A DNA stretch of 64,000 nucleotides from Paenibacillus sp. FSL R5-0341 (GCF_037975235.1 NZ_CP150241.1:2480001-2544000), one strand, 5' to 3'; positions 44,002 through 53,110 are shown, counted from the stretch's first letter. Notes: generated from the sequence alone by a model not told the origin. A program made the numbers and translations.

Positions 44002-45099
44002 ATGGCTAAAGACGGGATGTTCTATGCACCAAAAAGTGTAACAAAAGAGGTCGTATGTGGTCCGGGTGAGTTCACGATTGCTGCTGTTGCGCTGGATCAT
44101 GGGCATGTCTACGGCATGGTTGGGGGATTGTTGGAGGCCGGGGCTACCCTCAAATGGGTATATGATCCGGACCCGGCGAAGGTAGAGGCATTTCGGAAGC
44201 AGTTCCCACAGGCTCAAGTCGCAGCATCCGAAGCGGAAGTACTAGCAGATGATGAGGTGTTATTGGTGGCAAGTGCAGCAATCACTTCAGATCGTGCACC
44301 GCTGGGTATGAGAGTATTGGCCGCAGGCAAGGATTATTTTACAGACAAAGCCCCGTTCACCACGCTGGAGCAATTAAAGCTTGCACGAGAAGAAGTGATG
44401 CGAACAGGCAAGAAGTACATGGTGTATTACAGTGAACGACTGCATGTAGAAAGTGCGATCTATGCGGGGCAGCTCATTGAACAAGGGGCAATCGGCAAAG
44501 TAGTGCAAGTTATGGGTACAGGCCCGCATCGATTGAATGCGGGTGGACGACCGGAATGGTTCTTCAAGCATGAGCAGTATGGCGGCATTCTCTGTGATAT
44601 CGGGAGTCACCAGATCGAACAATTTCTGACCTTTGCATCATGTACGGACGCTGAGGTTGGGTTCAGTCGTGTGCATAACTTCAATCACCCACAGTTCCCG
44701 GAACTGGAAGACTTCGGCGAAGCTTCGCTGATCGGGGACAACGGAGCTTCCGGTTACTTCCGAGTGGACTGGTTCACACCGGATGGTCTGGGCACATGGG
44801 GCGATGGGCGTACAGTAATTCTGGGAACGGACGGTTATATCGAGCTGCGGAAGTATATTGATGTTGCGAGAGAACCGGAAGGTGATCAGGTCTATCTGGT
44901 AAACCATGAAGGCGAGTTTCGCTACAGTGTGAAGGGCAAAGTCGGTTATCCGTTCTTCGGTCAGCTCATTCGTGACTGTCTGGATCGAACCGAGACAGCC
45001 ATGACGCAGGAACATGCCTTCAAAGCGGCAGAACTCTGTCTGATTGCACAGCATAAAGCGATGAGCGAGCGTGTGGTCTGGAGTAGCGTGGCGAAGTAA
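44002..45099 (+). CDS. Gfo/Idh/MocA family oxidoreductase
   Basis: 365 residues. The N-terminal domain starts later than usual (FTIAAVALDHGHVYGM). It keeps DKAPFTT in the place of EKP, and a GGILCDIGSHQIEQFLTF substrate motif. It is the third gene of the catabolic operon, 58 bases after the previous one. A large terminator follows. Confidence 0.87.
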   Translation: MAKDGMFYAPKSVTKEVVCGPGEFTIAAVALDHGHVYGMVGGLLEAGATLKWVYDPDPAKVEAFRKQFPQAQVAASEAEVLADDEVLLVASAAITSDRAPLGMRVLAAGKDYFTDKAPFTTLEQLKLAREEVMRTGKKYMVYYSERLHVESAIYAGQLIEQGAIGKVVQVMGTGPHRLNAGGRPEWFFKHEQYGGILCDIGSHQIEQFLTFASCTDAEVGFSRVHNFNHPQFPELEDFGEASLIGDNGASGYFRVDWFTPDGLGTWGDGRTVILGTDGYIELRKYIDVAREPEGDQVYLVNHEGEFRYSVKGKVGYPFFGQLIRDCLDRTETAMTQEHAFKAAELCLIAQHKAMSERVVWSSVAK

Positions 45100-45181
45100 A
45101 TATTTTCGTGAAGGAGCGCAAGGGGAGAAAAGTTTGATCACTGAAGGTTATAGGCGATTCTTCTATTGTTGAGTGTGGAAA

Positions 45182-45261
45182 GAGCAGCCCAGGTGTGAAC
45201 TGCATCCTACGTGTTAGTTATATAGCTAACATATAGGACAGTTTACTCGGGCTGCTTTTTT
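45182..45261 (+). terminator. Large branched terminator of the catabolic operon
   Basis: GCAGCCC (45184-45190) pairs with GGGCTGC (45249-45255), extended inwards by GTGAACTG with CAGTTTAC. A small hairpin TTAGTTATATAGCTAA lies at the tip, and six T follow. Confidence 0.75.
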
Positions 45262-45313
45262 GAGTACGTTCGTGACTTCGCAGATGAATTAATATGGGTT
45301 ATATTATATGTAG

Positions 45314-45975
45314 ATATTCGTTAAAAAGAGAGGTATTTTCGAAGTTCGTAGATATCATGTTATACGACAATTCGGGAAAGTTGGTGAAGAACCATTTATC
45401 AGATATTTCAAAAGGAGTTTCAAAATGCGATATTTGAAGATGACGTTTATCTTCGTCCAGTCATCACCAAAGAGACCGGTGAAGACTTAATCGTTGAGTT
45501 CCATGTTTTTTTATATTTTACCGATTTGATCATTCAAAAATGGGAAGTTGAATTTAAACAAGTTAGAGATTATAAAATTACTTTAGATTTTATTGAAGAT
45601 ATAGAACTGGAGACTAATCATCCATTATTACTCGAATATCTTGAACCAACGACTGAATTATATTTCAAAGGGGTATCAAATGAAGTTTTTAAAGTCATTG
45701 GAGAACTATTAATTGAACATCAAAAAGTGACAGACAAATGGATTGAATTTCAACATTTTATGAATGGATCACTTGAATGGCTCCTAAACCAACAACAGGG
45801 ACTTCTGGCCAAAGGACCAGAGACAATTATTAAAACATACAAGGAAGTGCTAGAAAGGAATCATCTTAATCCAAACATACTACAACTCAAATCAGATCAT
45901 GAAGAATTAAAAGTAGCAATATTAGGAAAGTCATTTGTCATATGTAAGGACTTAGGATTCAAGAAAATTTTGTAG
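45314..45975 (+). pseudogene. Cassette gene with a frameshift, unknown function
   Basis: Two frames read as one protein: FEVRRYHVIRQFGKVGEEPF in one frame up to about 45,410, then FQNAIFEDDVYLRPVITKE and a long continuation in the next frame to TAG at 45,975. One base is missing in the AAAA run at about 45,410-45,413. The second frame alone has only a TTG at 45526. No family was recognised. It may be a decayed gene or a read error. It is the first gene of the cassette-like array. Confidence 0.5.
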
Positions 45976-46001
45976 TGTAATCGTGGTAGTCCGAAGCGTC
46001 G

Positions 46002-46161
46002 TATAACAATATATTCACGCAGTGTGGCATTCGCCCCCTTGGTCTGACTGGAGATTTAGCAGGAAGCGCATGCAGTCAGACAACCCTGCAAACCTAAGTC
46101 TTCGACCCACTCCCTGCCGTCGTTTAAGGCTTTCGGGTTCGTGAATACAAGAACGTTATAG
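46002..46161 (+). repeat. attC-like site A
   Basis: It begins TATAAC-AATA-TATTCACGC and ends CGTGAATA-CAAGAAC-GTTATA, giving paired outer (R) and inner (L) boxes. The centre holds CTTGGTCTGACT and its partner AGTCAGACAACC. At 160 bp it is the second longest site. It lies 27 bases after the preceding gene. Confidence 0.65.
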
Positions 46162-46200
46162 GAAATCCATGTAAAGTCAACTCAGGAGGGATTAAAGAAG

Positions 46201-46647
46201 ATGAACAAGAAACTATTAGATCAGTTTGAAAATTTCAATGAATTTGTAAAATCAATTGATGATATGACTTGGCAAAAGCTGATCTCTCCTGGAAAATGGA
46301 CTGTGAAGGAAGTCGTGGCCCATCTATGGAATTGGGATACGTATACTTTGAATACGATGCTCCCACACATAAAAGATCAAGTGAGACTTCCAGAGTTCGT
46401 CGATCATGATACTCATAATGTAAAAGCGATAGAGAAGGCAAAGGAATTTACAGACAGAGAAAGTATGATTAAAACCTTTATCGAAACTCGAACTCATTTA
46501 GTCAACCAATTCCATAAGGTAGATCATTCAGAAATTCGATTTTTTATAGGAAATGATAAACGGCCTTATACCTATGAAAGATATCTGAAAATATTCGTAC
46601 ATCATGATGAACATCATAAGAAACAAATAGAAAACCTATTAGGGTGA
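46201..46647 (+). CDS. DinB/DfsB family protein
   Basis: 148 residues. It has the helical-bundle DinB pattern, with WTVKEVVAHLWNWD and the C-terminal HHDEHHKKQIENLL supplying the three histidine ligands. Many family members are bacillithiol or mycothiol S-transferases. CAGGAGGG precedes ATG 46201, and the gene sits between sites A and B as a single cassette. Confidence 0.85.
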   Translation: MNKKLLDQFENFNEFVKSIDDMTWQKLISPGKWTVKEVVAHLWNWDTYTLNTMLPHIKDQVRLPEFVDHDTHNVKAIEKAKEFTDRESMIKTFIETRTHLVNQFHKVDHSEIRFFIGNDKRPYTYERYLKIFVHHDEHHKKQIENLLG

Positions 46648-46673
46648 GGTGATTCATAGAAGACATGGACATC

Positions 46674-46769
46674 CTATAACATCATATTCACGCAGCGGGC
46701 AAACGCCCTTGGTCCGGCGTTTGCCGGACACTCGACATGCGTCAAGTCGCGAATACAGGAACGTTAGAT
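46674..46769 (+). repeat. attC-like site B
   Basis: CTATAAC-ATCA-TATTCACGC at the start and CGCGAATACAGGAAC-GTTAGAT at the end; GTTAGAT fits the integron GTTRRRY core. Inside, GGGCAAACGCC pairs with GGCGTTTGCC around CTTGGTCC. 96 bp. Confidence 0.7.
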
Positions 46770-46842
46770 GAAATCATTGCAGAATGTAAAAACTCTTATT
46801 AGTATTTATTGAATACATACAGTAGAAAGTAGGGATTTAATT

Positions 46843-47388
46843 TTGTATGGAGTAGTTCTTTATTTTGATTCACAAACAGAAAGGATTATTAAAACGCTTT
46901 GGAAGGAATTAAGTGATAATGGTATATCTAACTACGCATATGAGATTGAGAATAGAAAACCACATATAACACTAGCGGATTATTCAGAGCTAAAGGTATC
47001 TGAGTATAAAGGTTTGTTTGATTGTTATTATAAATCGGTTCCAAGAATGTATCTTAGCTACAATACATTAGGAAGTTTTATGAACAGCGGAGCTTTGTTT
47101 TTATCTCCGAATCCGACAAAGGAACTTATAGACTTTCACTCTAATTATCATAACCACTTCAAGAAATATAATGCTTTTTCCAATATGATGTATCACCCTG
47201 AAAGATGGATACCCCATTGTACGATTGCCAACCACTTAGACGATCAAAAACTTTTAGAAGCATTACATTTCACTACAAAAAGATTAGAGAGTATGCAGAC
47301 TGAAGTACAAGAAATATCATTGATCAAAATCATACATCAGAATAATAAAAGAGTGATTGAAACAGTAATTAGTAAGGCACTTTTATAA
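46843..47388 (+). CDS. 2'-5' RNA ligase superfamily protein
   Basis: 181 residues from a TTG start. Two H-x-T/S motifs, KPHITLADY near residue 42 and IPHCTIAN near residue 127, define the 2H phosphoesterase fold. These enzymes open or close cyclic phosphodiesters in RNA or nucleotides. The ribosome site is modest (GTAGGGA). Cassette between sites B and C. Confidence 0.82.
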   Translation: MYGVVLYFDSQTERIIKTLWKELSDNGISNYAYEIENRKPHITLADYSELKVSEYKGLFDCYYKSVPRMYLSYNTLGSFMNSGALFLSPNPTKELIDFHSNYHNHFKKYNAFSNMMYHPERWIPHCTIANHLDDQKLLEALHFTTKRLESMQTEVQEISLIKIIHQNNKRVIETVISKALL

Positions 47389-47424
47389 GACATTTGTAAG
47401 ATAATCGGTGCAGGCAATGATATC

Positions 47425-47520
47425 ATCTAACATATTATTCACGCTGCGGGCATGCGCTCTTGGTCCGGCATACGCCGGACACCCGACATGCGTCGGGTCG
47501 TGAATACAGGAATGTTATCC
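47425..47520 (+). repeat. attC-like site C
   Basis: It starts TCTAAC-ATAT-TATTCACGC and ends CGTGAATACAGGAAT-GTTATCC. The centre has CTTGGTCCGGC pairing with GCCGGAC and then CCGACATGCGTCGGG, almost identical to sites B and D. 96 bp. Confidence 0.7.
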
Positions 47521-47556
47521 GAAAGATACTGTAAATATAACTAGGGGGAAGATGCG

Positions 47557-48216
47557 ATGAAGATAGAAGAAAAGTTGATTGAAAGATTTAATTCATTAAT
47601 CCATTCAGGTCAAAGAGTACTATCTACTAGATCATACAATGAATTTGGTGATGATCAAGTAGATCAAGAATTAGCAGTACAATGGCTTTCAAGTACTGAG
47701 AATTTAATCCAAAGATTATTTGGATTAAATAGTGTGCATTTAAAACGGATTGAGAGCATTGTTGGACCTCATACATATTTATCTTATGATCCGTCTTCAT
47801 AGATACTTGGAGTTCTTAAATCGGCTAAAGAGGATTATGAATTTGGTATGATGCTAGATTTAAAAAAAATCATCGAAGCAGAAATCTTTGATGATTTCTT
47901 GGAACAAGCAGAATACTTGTTGAATAATGGATATTTTCAACCGGCAGCGGTAATTACAGGTTGTGTACTTGAGGATGCTTTAAGAAAGTTATGTTTGAAA
48001 GCTGAAATAGAAATAGGTGATAGACCTAAATTAGATAAGATGAACGCTGATCTAGCCAAGAATGAAATTTATAATAAACTAACTCAAAAACAAATTACTG
48101 CTTGGGCTGACTTGAGAAATAAAGCAACTCACGGTCATTGGGATACTTTTAATCAAGATGATGTAAAATTCTTCATTCAAGGATTGCGTTCATTTATGAT
48201 TAATAACTTTGATTGA
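47557..48216 (+). pseudogene. HEPN/DUF4145-like gene interrupted by an in-frame TAG
   Basis: One continuous frame of 219 codons is broken only by TAG at 47800-47802. The first part (KIEEKLIERFNSLI...) and the second (ILGVLKSAKEDYEFG, FDDFLEQAEYLL, AAVITGCVLEDALRKLC, LRNKATHGHWD) together make a full-length HEPN-like protein with its R-x4-H motif. It is therefore a single mutated gene rather than two genes. Downstream initiation at the ATGs of 47848 could still give the C-terminal domain. Cassette between sites C and D. Confidence 0.75.
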
Positions 48217-48239
48217 TTAGACGAAGAAGTCAGTATCCA

Positions 48240-48332
48240 TCGGATAATATTCACGCTGCGGACATGCGTCCTGGGTCCGCCATTCGCCGGACACTCGACA
48301 TGCGTCGAGTCGTTAATACAGGAACGTTATAG
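48240..48332 (+). repeat. attC-like site D
   Basis: It starts CGGATAA-TATTCACGC (outer box degenerate) and ends CGTTAATACAGGAAC-GTTATAG. The centre GGGTCCGCC-ATTCGCCGGACAC and CGACATGCGTCG match sites B and C. 93 bp. Confidence 0.62.
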
Positions 48333-48382
48333 GGAATCAGCGGGGACCCTTAATAAAACTTGAAGAAGGTATAAAACAAATT

Positions 48383-48688
48383 ATGGAGCAAATTAGTAAA
48401 GATGATTGGTACGCTTATCGCAGATATCCAGAGCCAGACGGAACAAGCTATTTACAGAAAGATTTAATGACTAAAGAGCAAGTTGAAAAATTATTTGATT
48501 TTTGTCAGATTCTCGAAGCCGTTATATACGATGTGGGTTGGGGTTTCTTGATCCAGTACTACGGATATGCATTGCTATATGAAATTAACAATAAGAGTGG
48601 ATGGTTTGATTGTTCCGATCTAGAAGAATATAAGGAATATATAGAGGCTTATCGAAATGACATGAAGAGAAGTGAAGAGAGGAATTAA
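48383..48688 (+). CDS. Hypothetical cassette protein
   Basis: 101 residues, acidic and soluble, aromatic-rich (WYAYRRYPEPDGTSYLQK, FLIQYYGYALLYEI). Family not recognised. The start at ATG 48383 lacks a strong ribosome site. It lies alone between sites D and E. Confidence 0.6.
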   Translation: MEQISKDDWYAYRRYPEPDGTSYLQKDLMTKEQVEKLFDFCQILEAVIYDVGWGFLIQYYGYALLYEINNKSGWFDCSDLEEYKEYIEAYRNDMKRSEERN

Positions 48689-48744
48689 TCTGAAATTTGA
48701 AGAGATAAGTAAGAGTGAGCGAATTCGATGAAGATACTGATATC

Positions 48745-48821
48745 CTATAACATAATATTCACAACTCAGCATACGCCCTTGATCCGGCATACGCTGAGTT
48801 GTGAATACAGAAACGTTATAT
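48745..48821 (+). repeat. attC-like site E
   Basis: It starts TATAAC-ATAA-TATTCACAACTCAGC and ends GCTGAGTTGTGAATACAGAAAC-GTTATAT. The inner box is extended to a perfect GTATTCACAACTCAGC-like stem. The shortest site, 77 bp. Confidence 0.7.
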
Positions 48822-48862
48822 GCAATAGGCCGGAAAATAATAATATATGAGGGTGTGATTCC

Positions 48863-49360
48863 ATGAAGAATTGGATGGAGATCGATTCTTCTCTTGACTA
48901 TCAATTATGGGAGAGAGTATGTAAAGACTTTAATTTTAAACCCAGTATTCATAAGGAAGAATGGCCAAGTTTTACTCCGCCTAGTCCCTTTATTGTTTAT
49001 AATATTGCTCATCTATATGGACCAAATTTCGAGAAGTTATATAGTGATTTAGAGACATGTATAACAAAGGCTATGATTGAGTCCTCTGATGAAGATGATT
49101 ATTTGTATGTGCTTGATTGGCAGCATGAATCATATTTGTTTAACCCACGGCTTGATAGCCCCAAGAATGAGCTGAATGAATGGCCGATCCCTTTATATCC
49201 CAATGGGGACTACTACTTTTTTATTGAGAAGGATTTTTCATGGGGGTATTTAGGTCACCCATGGGAGAAATCAATTTGTATTTTTGGAGAAGAACTATTA
49301 AGAGCTATAGAAACAAATAAACCAAAGCTATTTAATCAGGAATTAAGAAGAAATACTTGA
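48863..49360 (+). CDS. DUF2716 family protein
   Basis: 165 residues. The C-terminal segment YPNGDYYFFIEKDFSWGYLGHPWEKSICIFGEELL matches DUF2716. Soluble, acidic, function unknown. It starts at ATG 48863 after GAGGGTGTG. Single cassette between sites E and F. Confidence 0.75.
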   Translation: MKNWMEIDSSLDYQLWERVCKDFNFKPSIHKEEWPSFTPPSPFIVYNIAHLYGPNFEKLYSDLETCITKAMIESSDEDDYLYVLDWQHESYLFNPRLDSPKNELNEWPIPLYPNGDYYFFIEKDFSWGYLGHPWEKSICIFGEELLRAIETNKPKLFNQELRRNT

Positions 49361-49388
49361 AGGAGTATTCGAAGAAGCGGCCTACTAT

Positions 49389-49505
49389 ATATAACATAAT
49401 ATTCACGCTGTTGCTCTTTATGGAACCTTGGTCTGCGGGATGGATTTCGAGGAGGGATTTCAGCAGACAACCCCTTCCGGGTTCATGAATACTGGAACGT
49501 TAGAT
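49389..49505 (+). repeat. attC-like site F
   Basis: It starts ATATAAC-ATAA-TATTCACGC and ends CATGAATACTGGAAC-GTTAGAT. The centre has CCTTGGTCTGC pairing with GCAGACAACC, like sites A and H. 117 bp. Confidence 0.68.
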
Positions 49506-49573
49506 GAAATCAGGGGAATGCTTAATTAAATTATAAAGATTAGATAAACTATTAGTTAAGGACGGGGATGTCA

Positions 49574-50191
49574 ATGAGTAGCTTGTTACTAACCTCTTGT
49601 GGTTTTTATACTGAAGATATTAAAAATCAATTTCTGGATTTTATTGATGGAGATATTTCTCAATTAAAAGTCTCAATTATTACAACAGCATCCCCTAGAA
49701 AAGAAACTAATAGATATGCACAAAGAGCAATGCAAGAGTTTAAGGACATGGGATTTCAGCATATCAATTTTGTAGATATAGAATTTGATGACCCGCAAAT
49801 TCTCTTACATAGAGATGTTATATATATCAATGGTGGGAATCCATTTACATTATTGTATTACGCGAAGAAAAGCGGTGCGGATGAAATTATTAAAACACTG
49901 GCCGCACAGCATGTAATTATAGTTGGAGTAAGTGCAGGAACGTTATTACTGGGGCCGAATATTAACATTGTCGATTTCTTTACTCCACAGATGAACACCA
50001 TGAATTTAACGGATTTTAAGGCATTAGGTGTAACCGACAAGCTTATTTTTCCTCACTATGATCGAGAGGACATATTTAAAGATGATACTAATAAAACAAT
50101 TGAAGAGAGAATAGTAGAATTTGAATGTAGTGAGAACTGTAAGGTGACAAGGCTTAAAGATGAAGAATATATCTCAATTTTAATAAACTAA
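49574..50191 (+). CDS. Peptidase S51-like protein (dipeptidase E family)
   Basis: About 205 residues of the class I glutamine-amidotransferase-like fold used by S51 peptidases. It has YINGGNPFTLL, the nucleophile elbow GVSAGTLLLG and FPHYDRED (His). ATG 49574 fits the AAGGACGGGG ribosome site better than ATG 49568. It probably cleaves small peptides or derivatives. First gene of a two-gene cassette between sites F and G. Confidence 0.8.
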   Translation: MSSLLLTSCGFYTEDIKNQFLDFIDGDISQLKVSIITTASPRKETNRYAQRAMQEFKDMGFQHINFVDIEFDDPQILLHRDVIYINGGNPFTLLYYAKKSGADEIIKTLAAQHVIIVGVSAGTLLLGPNINIVDFFTPQMNTMNLTDFKALGVTDKLIFPHYDREDIFKDDTNKTIEERIVEFECSENCKVTRLKDEEYISILIN

Positions 50192-50257
50192 GCACATTGA
50201 AAGTCGTAAATTCATTATATATAGCTCGAAGAAGCTCATATTTTAGGAGGAGTCTAT

Positions 50258-51028
50258 ATGATATTAGAAAAAGTTATAAATAGAATTGCAATACAAAGTG
50301 AATATAAGGATTTGGTTGATAAGTATATAGATCAGTTACTTAACGAATTTAAAGGTAAGATTCATAGCATTTATATGTGTGGCTCGATTCCCAAAGGAAC
50401 AGCTCAACCTTTTAAGTCAGATGCAGACTTTACTATTGTATGTGCAAATCCCGAAGATATTGATTACGAAAGATTGTCAATGATTAAAGATAGGCTTTTG
50501 GAAGAATATCCATTCGTCACTAAGATGGATACGATCATTTGCTCGATTGATGATGTATTAAGTAGACCGAATGATTGGGGTTTTTGGATTAAGATCATTT
50601 GTGTTTGCATACATGGTGAGGACATTGGTGAAAAAGTACCCCCGATCATAATTTCTCCAGAATTCATTTTAGACTTAAATACAGATACCAAGGAGGAAGT
50701 AGATCGTGTACATCGTTCACTTTCTAATGTTAGTGATCACTCAATGAAAACTAGATATATTAAAGGTTACTCTAAGAGATTAATTCGTGCATTATACTCT
50801 TTGGTATTAGAAGATTCAGGGGTATGGGAAGATGAAATCATTAAGATGAAGAATGCCATATTAAACTATTGCAATATTGACTCCGCTTTAGTTGAGTATT
50901 TATATGCTTGTTACTTGGATAGCAGCAATGTACTTGTTGAAGAGTTTTTGAGAATTGCAGATGAAGTATATCGCTATTTTGAGAACGCTTTACATACAAT
51001 GGCTGCTTCCAGAAATTCATTTGACTAA
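50258..51028 (+). CDS. Nucleotidyltransferase-domain protein (aminoglycoside adenylyltransferase-like)
   Basis: 256 residues. The DNA polymerase-beta-type motif YMCGSIPKGTAQPFKSDADF (GS-x9-11-DxD) lies near residues 40-58, and a helical C-terminal half follows as in ANT enzymes. It may modify an aminoglycoside or another small molecule; resistance is not proven. AGGAGGAG precedes ATG 50258. Its stop codon lies inside the next repeat. Confidence 0.75.
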   Translation: MILEKVINRIAIQSEYKDLVDKYIDQLLNEFKGKIHSIYMCGSIPKGTAQPFKSDADFTIVCANPEDIDYERLSMIKDRLLEEYPFVTKMDTIICSIDDVLSRPNDWGFWIKIICVCIHGEDIGEKVPPIIISPEFILDLNTDTKEEVDRVHRSLSNVSDHSMKTRYIKGYSKRLIRALYSLVLEDSGVWEDEIIKMKNAILNYCNIDSALVEYLYACYLDSSNVLVEEFLRIADEVYRYFENALHTMAASRNSFD

Positions 51029-51222
51029 CAATATATTAACAATCGTAGTCACTCTGAGAAGCGAGTGAACACTTCCAGCCCCTAGAGCCTAAAGGCTCCT
51101 CGGTCCGCCGAAGGGGAATGGCAGGGAAGAGAATCAGCGGACGCATCCGTACCGACTTAACCGCATCTCGGCCGCTCCCATTGGTCGCTCAGTGGGACGT
51201 TGTAGATACAGTAACTTTATGC
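51023..51222 (+). repeat. attC-like site G (long, diverged)
   Basis: It starts GACTAAC-AATA-TATTAAC and ends GTAGATACAGTAAC-TTTATGC, a diverged form of the usual ends. The centre is long, with CAGCCCCT..AGGGG and GGTCCGCC..GGCGGAC-type pairs. About 200 bp, overlapping the stop of the previous gene. Confidence 0.5.
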
Positions 51223-51243
51223 GCCATTAAAGGAGATTAATTT

Positions 51244-51897
51244 ATGAAAGGGAAGATACTCTTATTATTTTTTATCACGATAGTGTTTTCATCCTGCCAA
51301 AATAGTAGTCAATTGACTACCTTGAACAGCGAAACTAAATCAATAATGAATTCTGAACTGCCTCCTGATGTATTGAGTACAGGTAATCGAACAGAATTGA
51401 AAGAAATAACTGAAGGTCAATCAGATCCTTCTATCAATCAAGTGTTATCCATGAGTATTGGGAACTATGATTTGACTGGAGATCTTTATGATGAAATGCT
51501 TCGAAATCCTATAGATCATGATTATGAAGTGGAATTTAATGAATTTCAAAATTCCAAAGAGATTATTACAACATTGGAATGGGGGGCGTTGGAAAGCAAA
51601 TATACAGAGATTTGGGATAAAGAGTTGAAACAAATCTATAAAAAACTTCTTTCTAAGTTGGATGAAGAACCAAGAGAAGCACTAATTGAATCTCAGAAAG
51701 AATGGCTACAGTATCACTCAAGGGAATCAAAATTTGTAGAGAAGACATTTATTAATAATGGTTACCTAGGATCACAAGGATCGGTAAGCCTAGGCAAGGT
51801 TATAAGGGAGAGAATTAGGGAAAGAACAATGCAATTATTTGAATATCGATATTTGTTAGATGCTGAAGTTGAGTTTTTATACCAAAGTAAAAAATAG
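51244..51897 (+). CDS. Lipoprotein with LprI/DUF1311-like domain
   Basis: 217 residues with a lipoprotein signal (KILLLFFITIVFSSC, Cys at about 18), so anchored outside the cell membrane. The C-terminal half, with LDEEPREALIESQKEWLQYH and GSVSLGKVIRERI, resembles the LprI (lysozyme inhibitor-like) domain. Rather A+T-rich. AAAGGAGAT precedes the ATG. Cassette between sites G and H. Confidence 0.75.
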   Translation: MKGKILLLFFITIVFSSCQNSSQLTTLNSETKSIMNSELPPDVLSTGNRTELKEITEGQSDPSINQVLSMSIGNYDLTGDLYDEMLRNPIDHDYEVEFNEFQNSKEIITTLEWGALESKYTEIWDKELKQIYKKLLSKLDEEPREALIESQKEWLQYHSRESKFVEKTFINNGYLGSQGSVSLGKVIRERIRERTMQLFEYRYLLDAEVEFLYQSKK

Positions 51898-51951
51898 AGT
51901 TGGAATCTGGATCAAAGGTTTTTAGGTGATGCTTCGAATTCAGTAATGGTA

Positions 51952-52040
51952 CATTACAATGTATTCAAGCTGTGGGATGGATTACGAAGAGGAAATTCAG
52001 CAGACAACCCTTTGGGTTTATGAATACAGGAACGTTATCG
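51952..52040 (+). repeat. attC-like site H
   Basis: It starts ATTACA-ATG-TATTCAAGC and ends TATGAATACAGGAAC-GTTATCG. The centre CAGCAGACAACCCTTTGGG matches site F. 89 bp. Confidence 0.6.
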
Positions 52041-52061
52041 TAGATCAGCAACCATAGTGCG

Positions 52062-52484
52062 ATGAAACGAACGAAAGAGAATTACTGGAAGACCTATAGA
52101 AATTGGCGTGATGAAAACAAAAGCGATTATCATGATACTTTTATGGGAAAGTTATATGATGAATTTATAAGTCTTGAAGAGCGTGCCATATACCTGAAAT
52201 ATAGTTTTAATACAACAGAAGCAGTGGTATTTTGCTCGATTAATATCTTTTACATAGAAGAGCAAATAGGAAATTATGATATAGAGTTCTTTTTGAACGG
52301 TGAGATAGCTGATGATTATCTGGATTTTGGAGACGTGTTACTTAAAGATAGGATTACCAAGGTGAAGCATAACTTGAAGGTTGCAAGAAGGGCTCTGAAA
52401 CTAGGATTTGAAACATCAGACATTTCTAAAATTACGGAAGTCCCACTTGAGTATTTAGAAATATTAAAAAAGAAATATAGTTGA
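52062..52484 (+). CDS. Hypothetical cassette protein
   Basis: 140 residues, helical and charged, with a C-terminal LKVARRALKLGFETSDISKITEVPLEYLEILKKK. That segment looks like the helix-turn-helix-like tail seen in some Bacillota transposon-related or Rpn-type proteins. No confident family. No clear ribosome site. It is the last gene directly after an intact attC-like site. Confidence 0.55.
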   Translation: MKRTKENYWKTYRNWRDENKSDYHDTFMGKLYDEFISLEERAIYLKYSFNTTEAVVFCSINIFYIEEQIGNYDIEFFLNGEIADDYLDFGDVLLKDRITKVKHNLKVARRALKLGFETSDISKITEVPLEYLEILKKKYS

Positions 52485-52550
52485 ATGTTAGACGAAACTC
52501 TTGAAATTCGAAAAAACATCCAGTGATTTACACCAGGAGGCTGAGGAACA

Positions 52551-53087
52551 ATGGGAATTAAAAAGCCTAAGATCATTGCTATTGCAGCAGTATCAGGGGG
52601 AGGGAAAACCACTATTACGACACGTCTAACCCAAGTGCTAAATAATTCGACGACCTTATATTTTGATGAGTATGATTTAGAAGGACCCGACGATGTTGTT
52701 AACTGGGTTGAGCGAGGCGCTGATTGTAATGAGTGGAACCTAGAGCCACTAATTTCTGATTTGACAAATCTTATTTCTTCAGAAGGAACGGAATTCATAT
52801 TGTTGGATTATCCATTTGCAAGGTTACACGACAAATTGAAAAATATTGATCTGACTATTTTCATAGATACACCTCTTGATATAGCAATGGCAAGAAGAAT
52901 ATTAAGAGATTTTAGAGACAAGAATGCAGAATCTATTTTAGATGATTTAAGTCTTTATTTATCAGGCGGGAGAAGTGGATATGAAAGTATGTTGAAGACG
53001 ATAAAACCGAATTCGGATCTGATTATTGATGGTCTGCTACCTATTGAGGAAATAGTTAACATCATATGTGATAAGATAAAGAGCTGA
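52551..53087 (+). CDS. P-loop kinase, uridine kinase-like
   Basis: 178 residues. Walker A is AAVSGGGKTTI near residue 15. A YFDEYDLEGPDD segment follows, then LLDYPFARLHD and FIDTPLDIAMARR. It is of the nucleoside/small-molecule kinase type. AGGAGGCTGAGG precedes the ATG. The substrate is unknown. Confidence 0.8.
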   Translation: MGIKKPKIIAIAAVSGGGKTTITTRLTQVLNNSTTLYFDEYDLEGPDDVVNWVERGADCNEWNLEPLISDLTNLISSEGTEFILLDYPFARLHDKLKNIDLTIFIDTPLDIAMARRILRDFRDKNAESILDDLSLYLSGGRSGYESMLKTIKPNSDLIIDGLLPIEEIVNIICDKIKS

Positions 53088-53110
53088 TATCCAGCGCGAA
53101 CGTTGTTAGT
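53083..53110 (+). repeat. Possible collapsed attC-like remnant
   Basis: GCTGATATCC followed by GCGAACGTTGTTAG resembles the sequence before a left box joined directly to a right-end GAACGTTA, as if the site interior had been lost. Weak evidence. Confidence 0.3.

Noticed and set aside
45182..45261. Riboswitch suggested by a branched structure
   Set aside because: It follows an operon and ends in a T tract with no gene directly controlled, so a large terminator is the simpler reading.
45982..52040. CRISPR array suggested by regularly placed repeats
   Set aside because: Units are 77-200 bp, diverged, self-complementary and separated by whole genes of 300-1,400 bases, so they are not CRISPR repeats and spacers.
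52490..52500. Single GTTAGAC string after the 52062 gene as a ninth attC-like site
   Set aside because: No partner left end or inner box is present; seven matching bases alone are not evidence.
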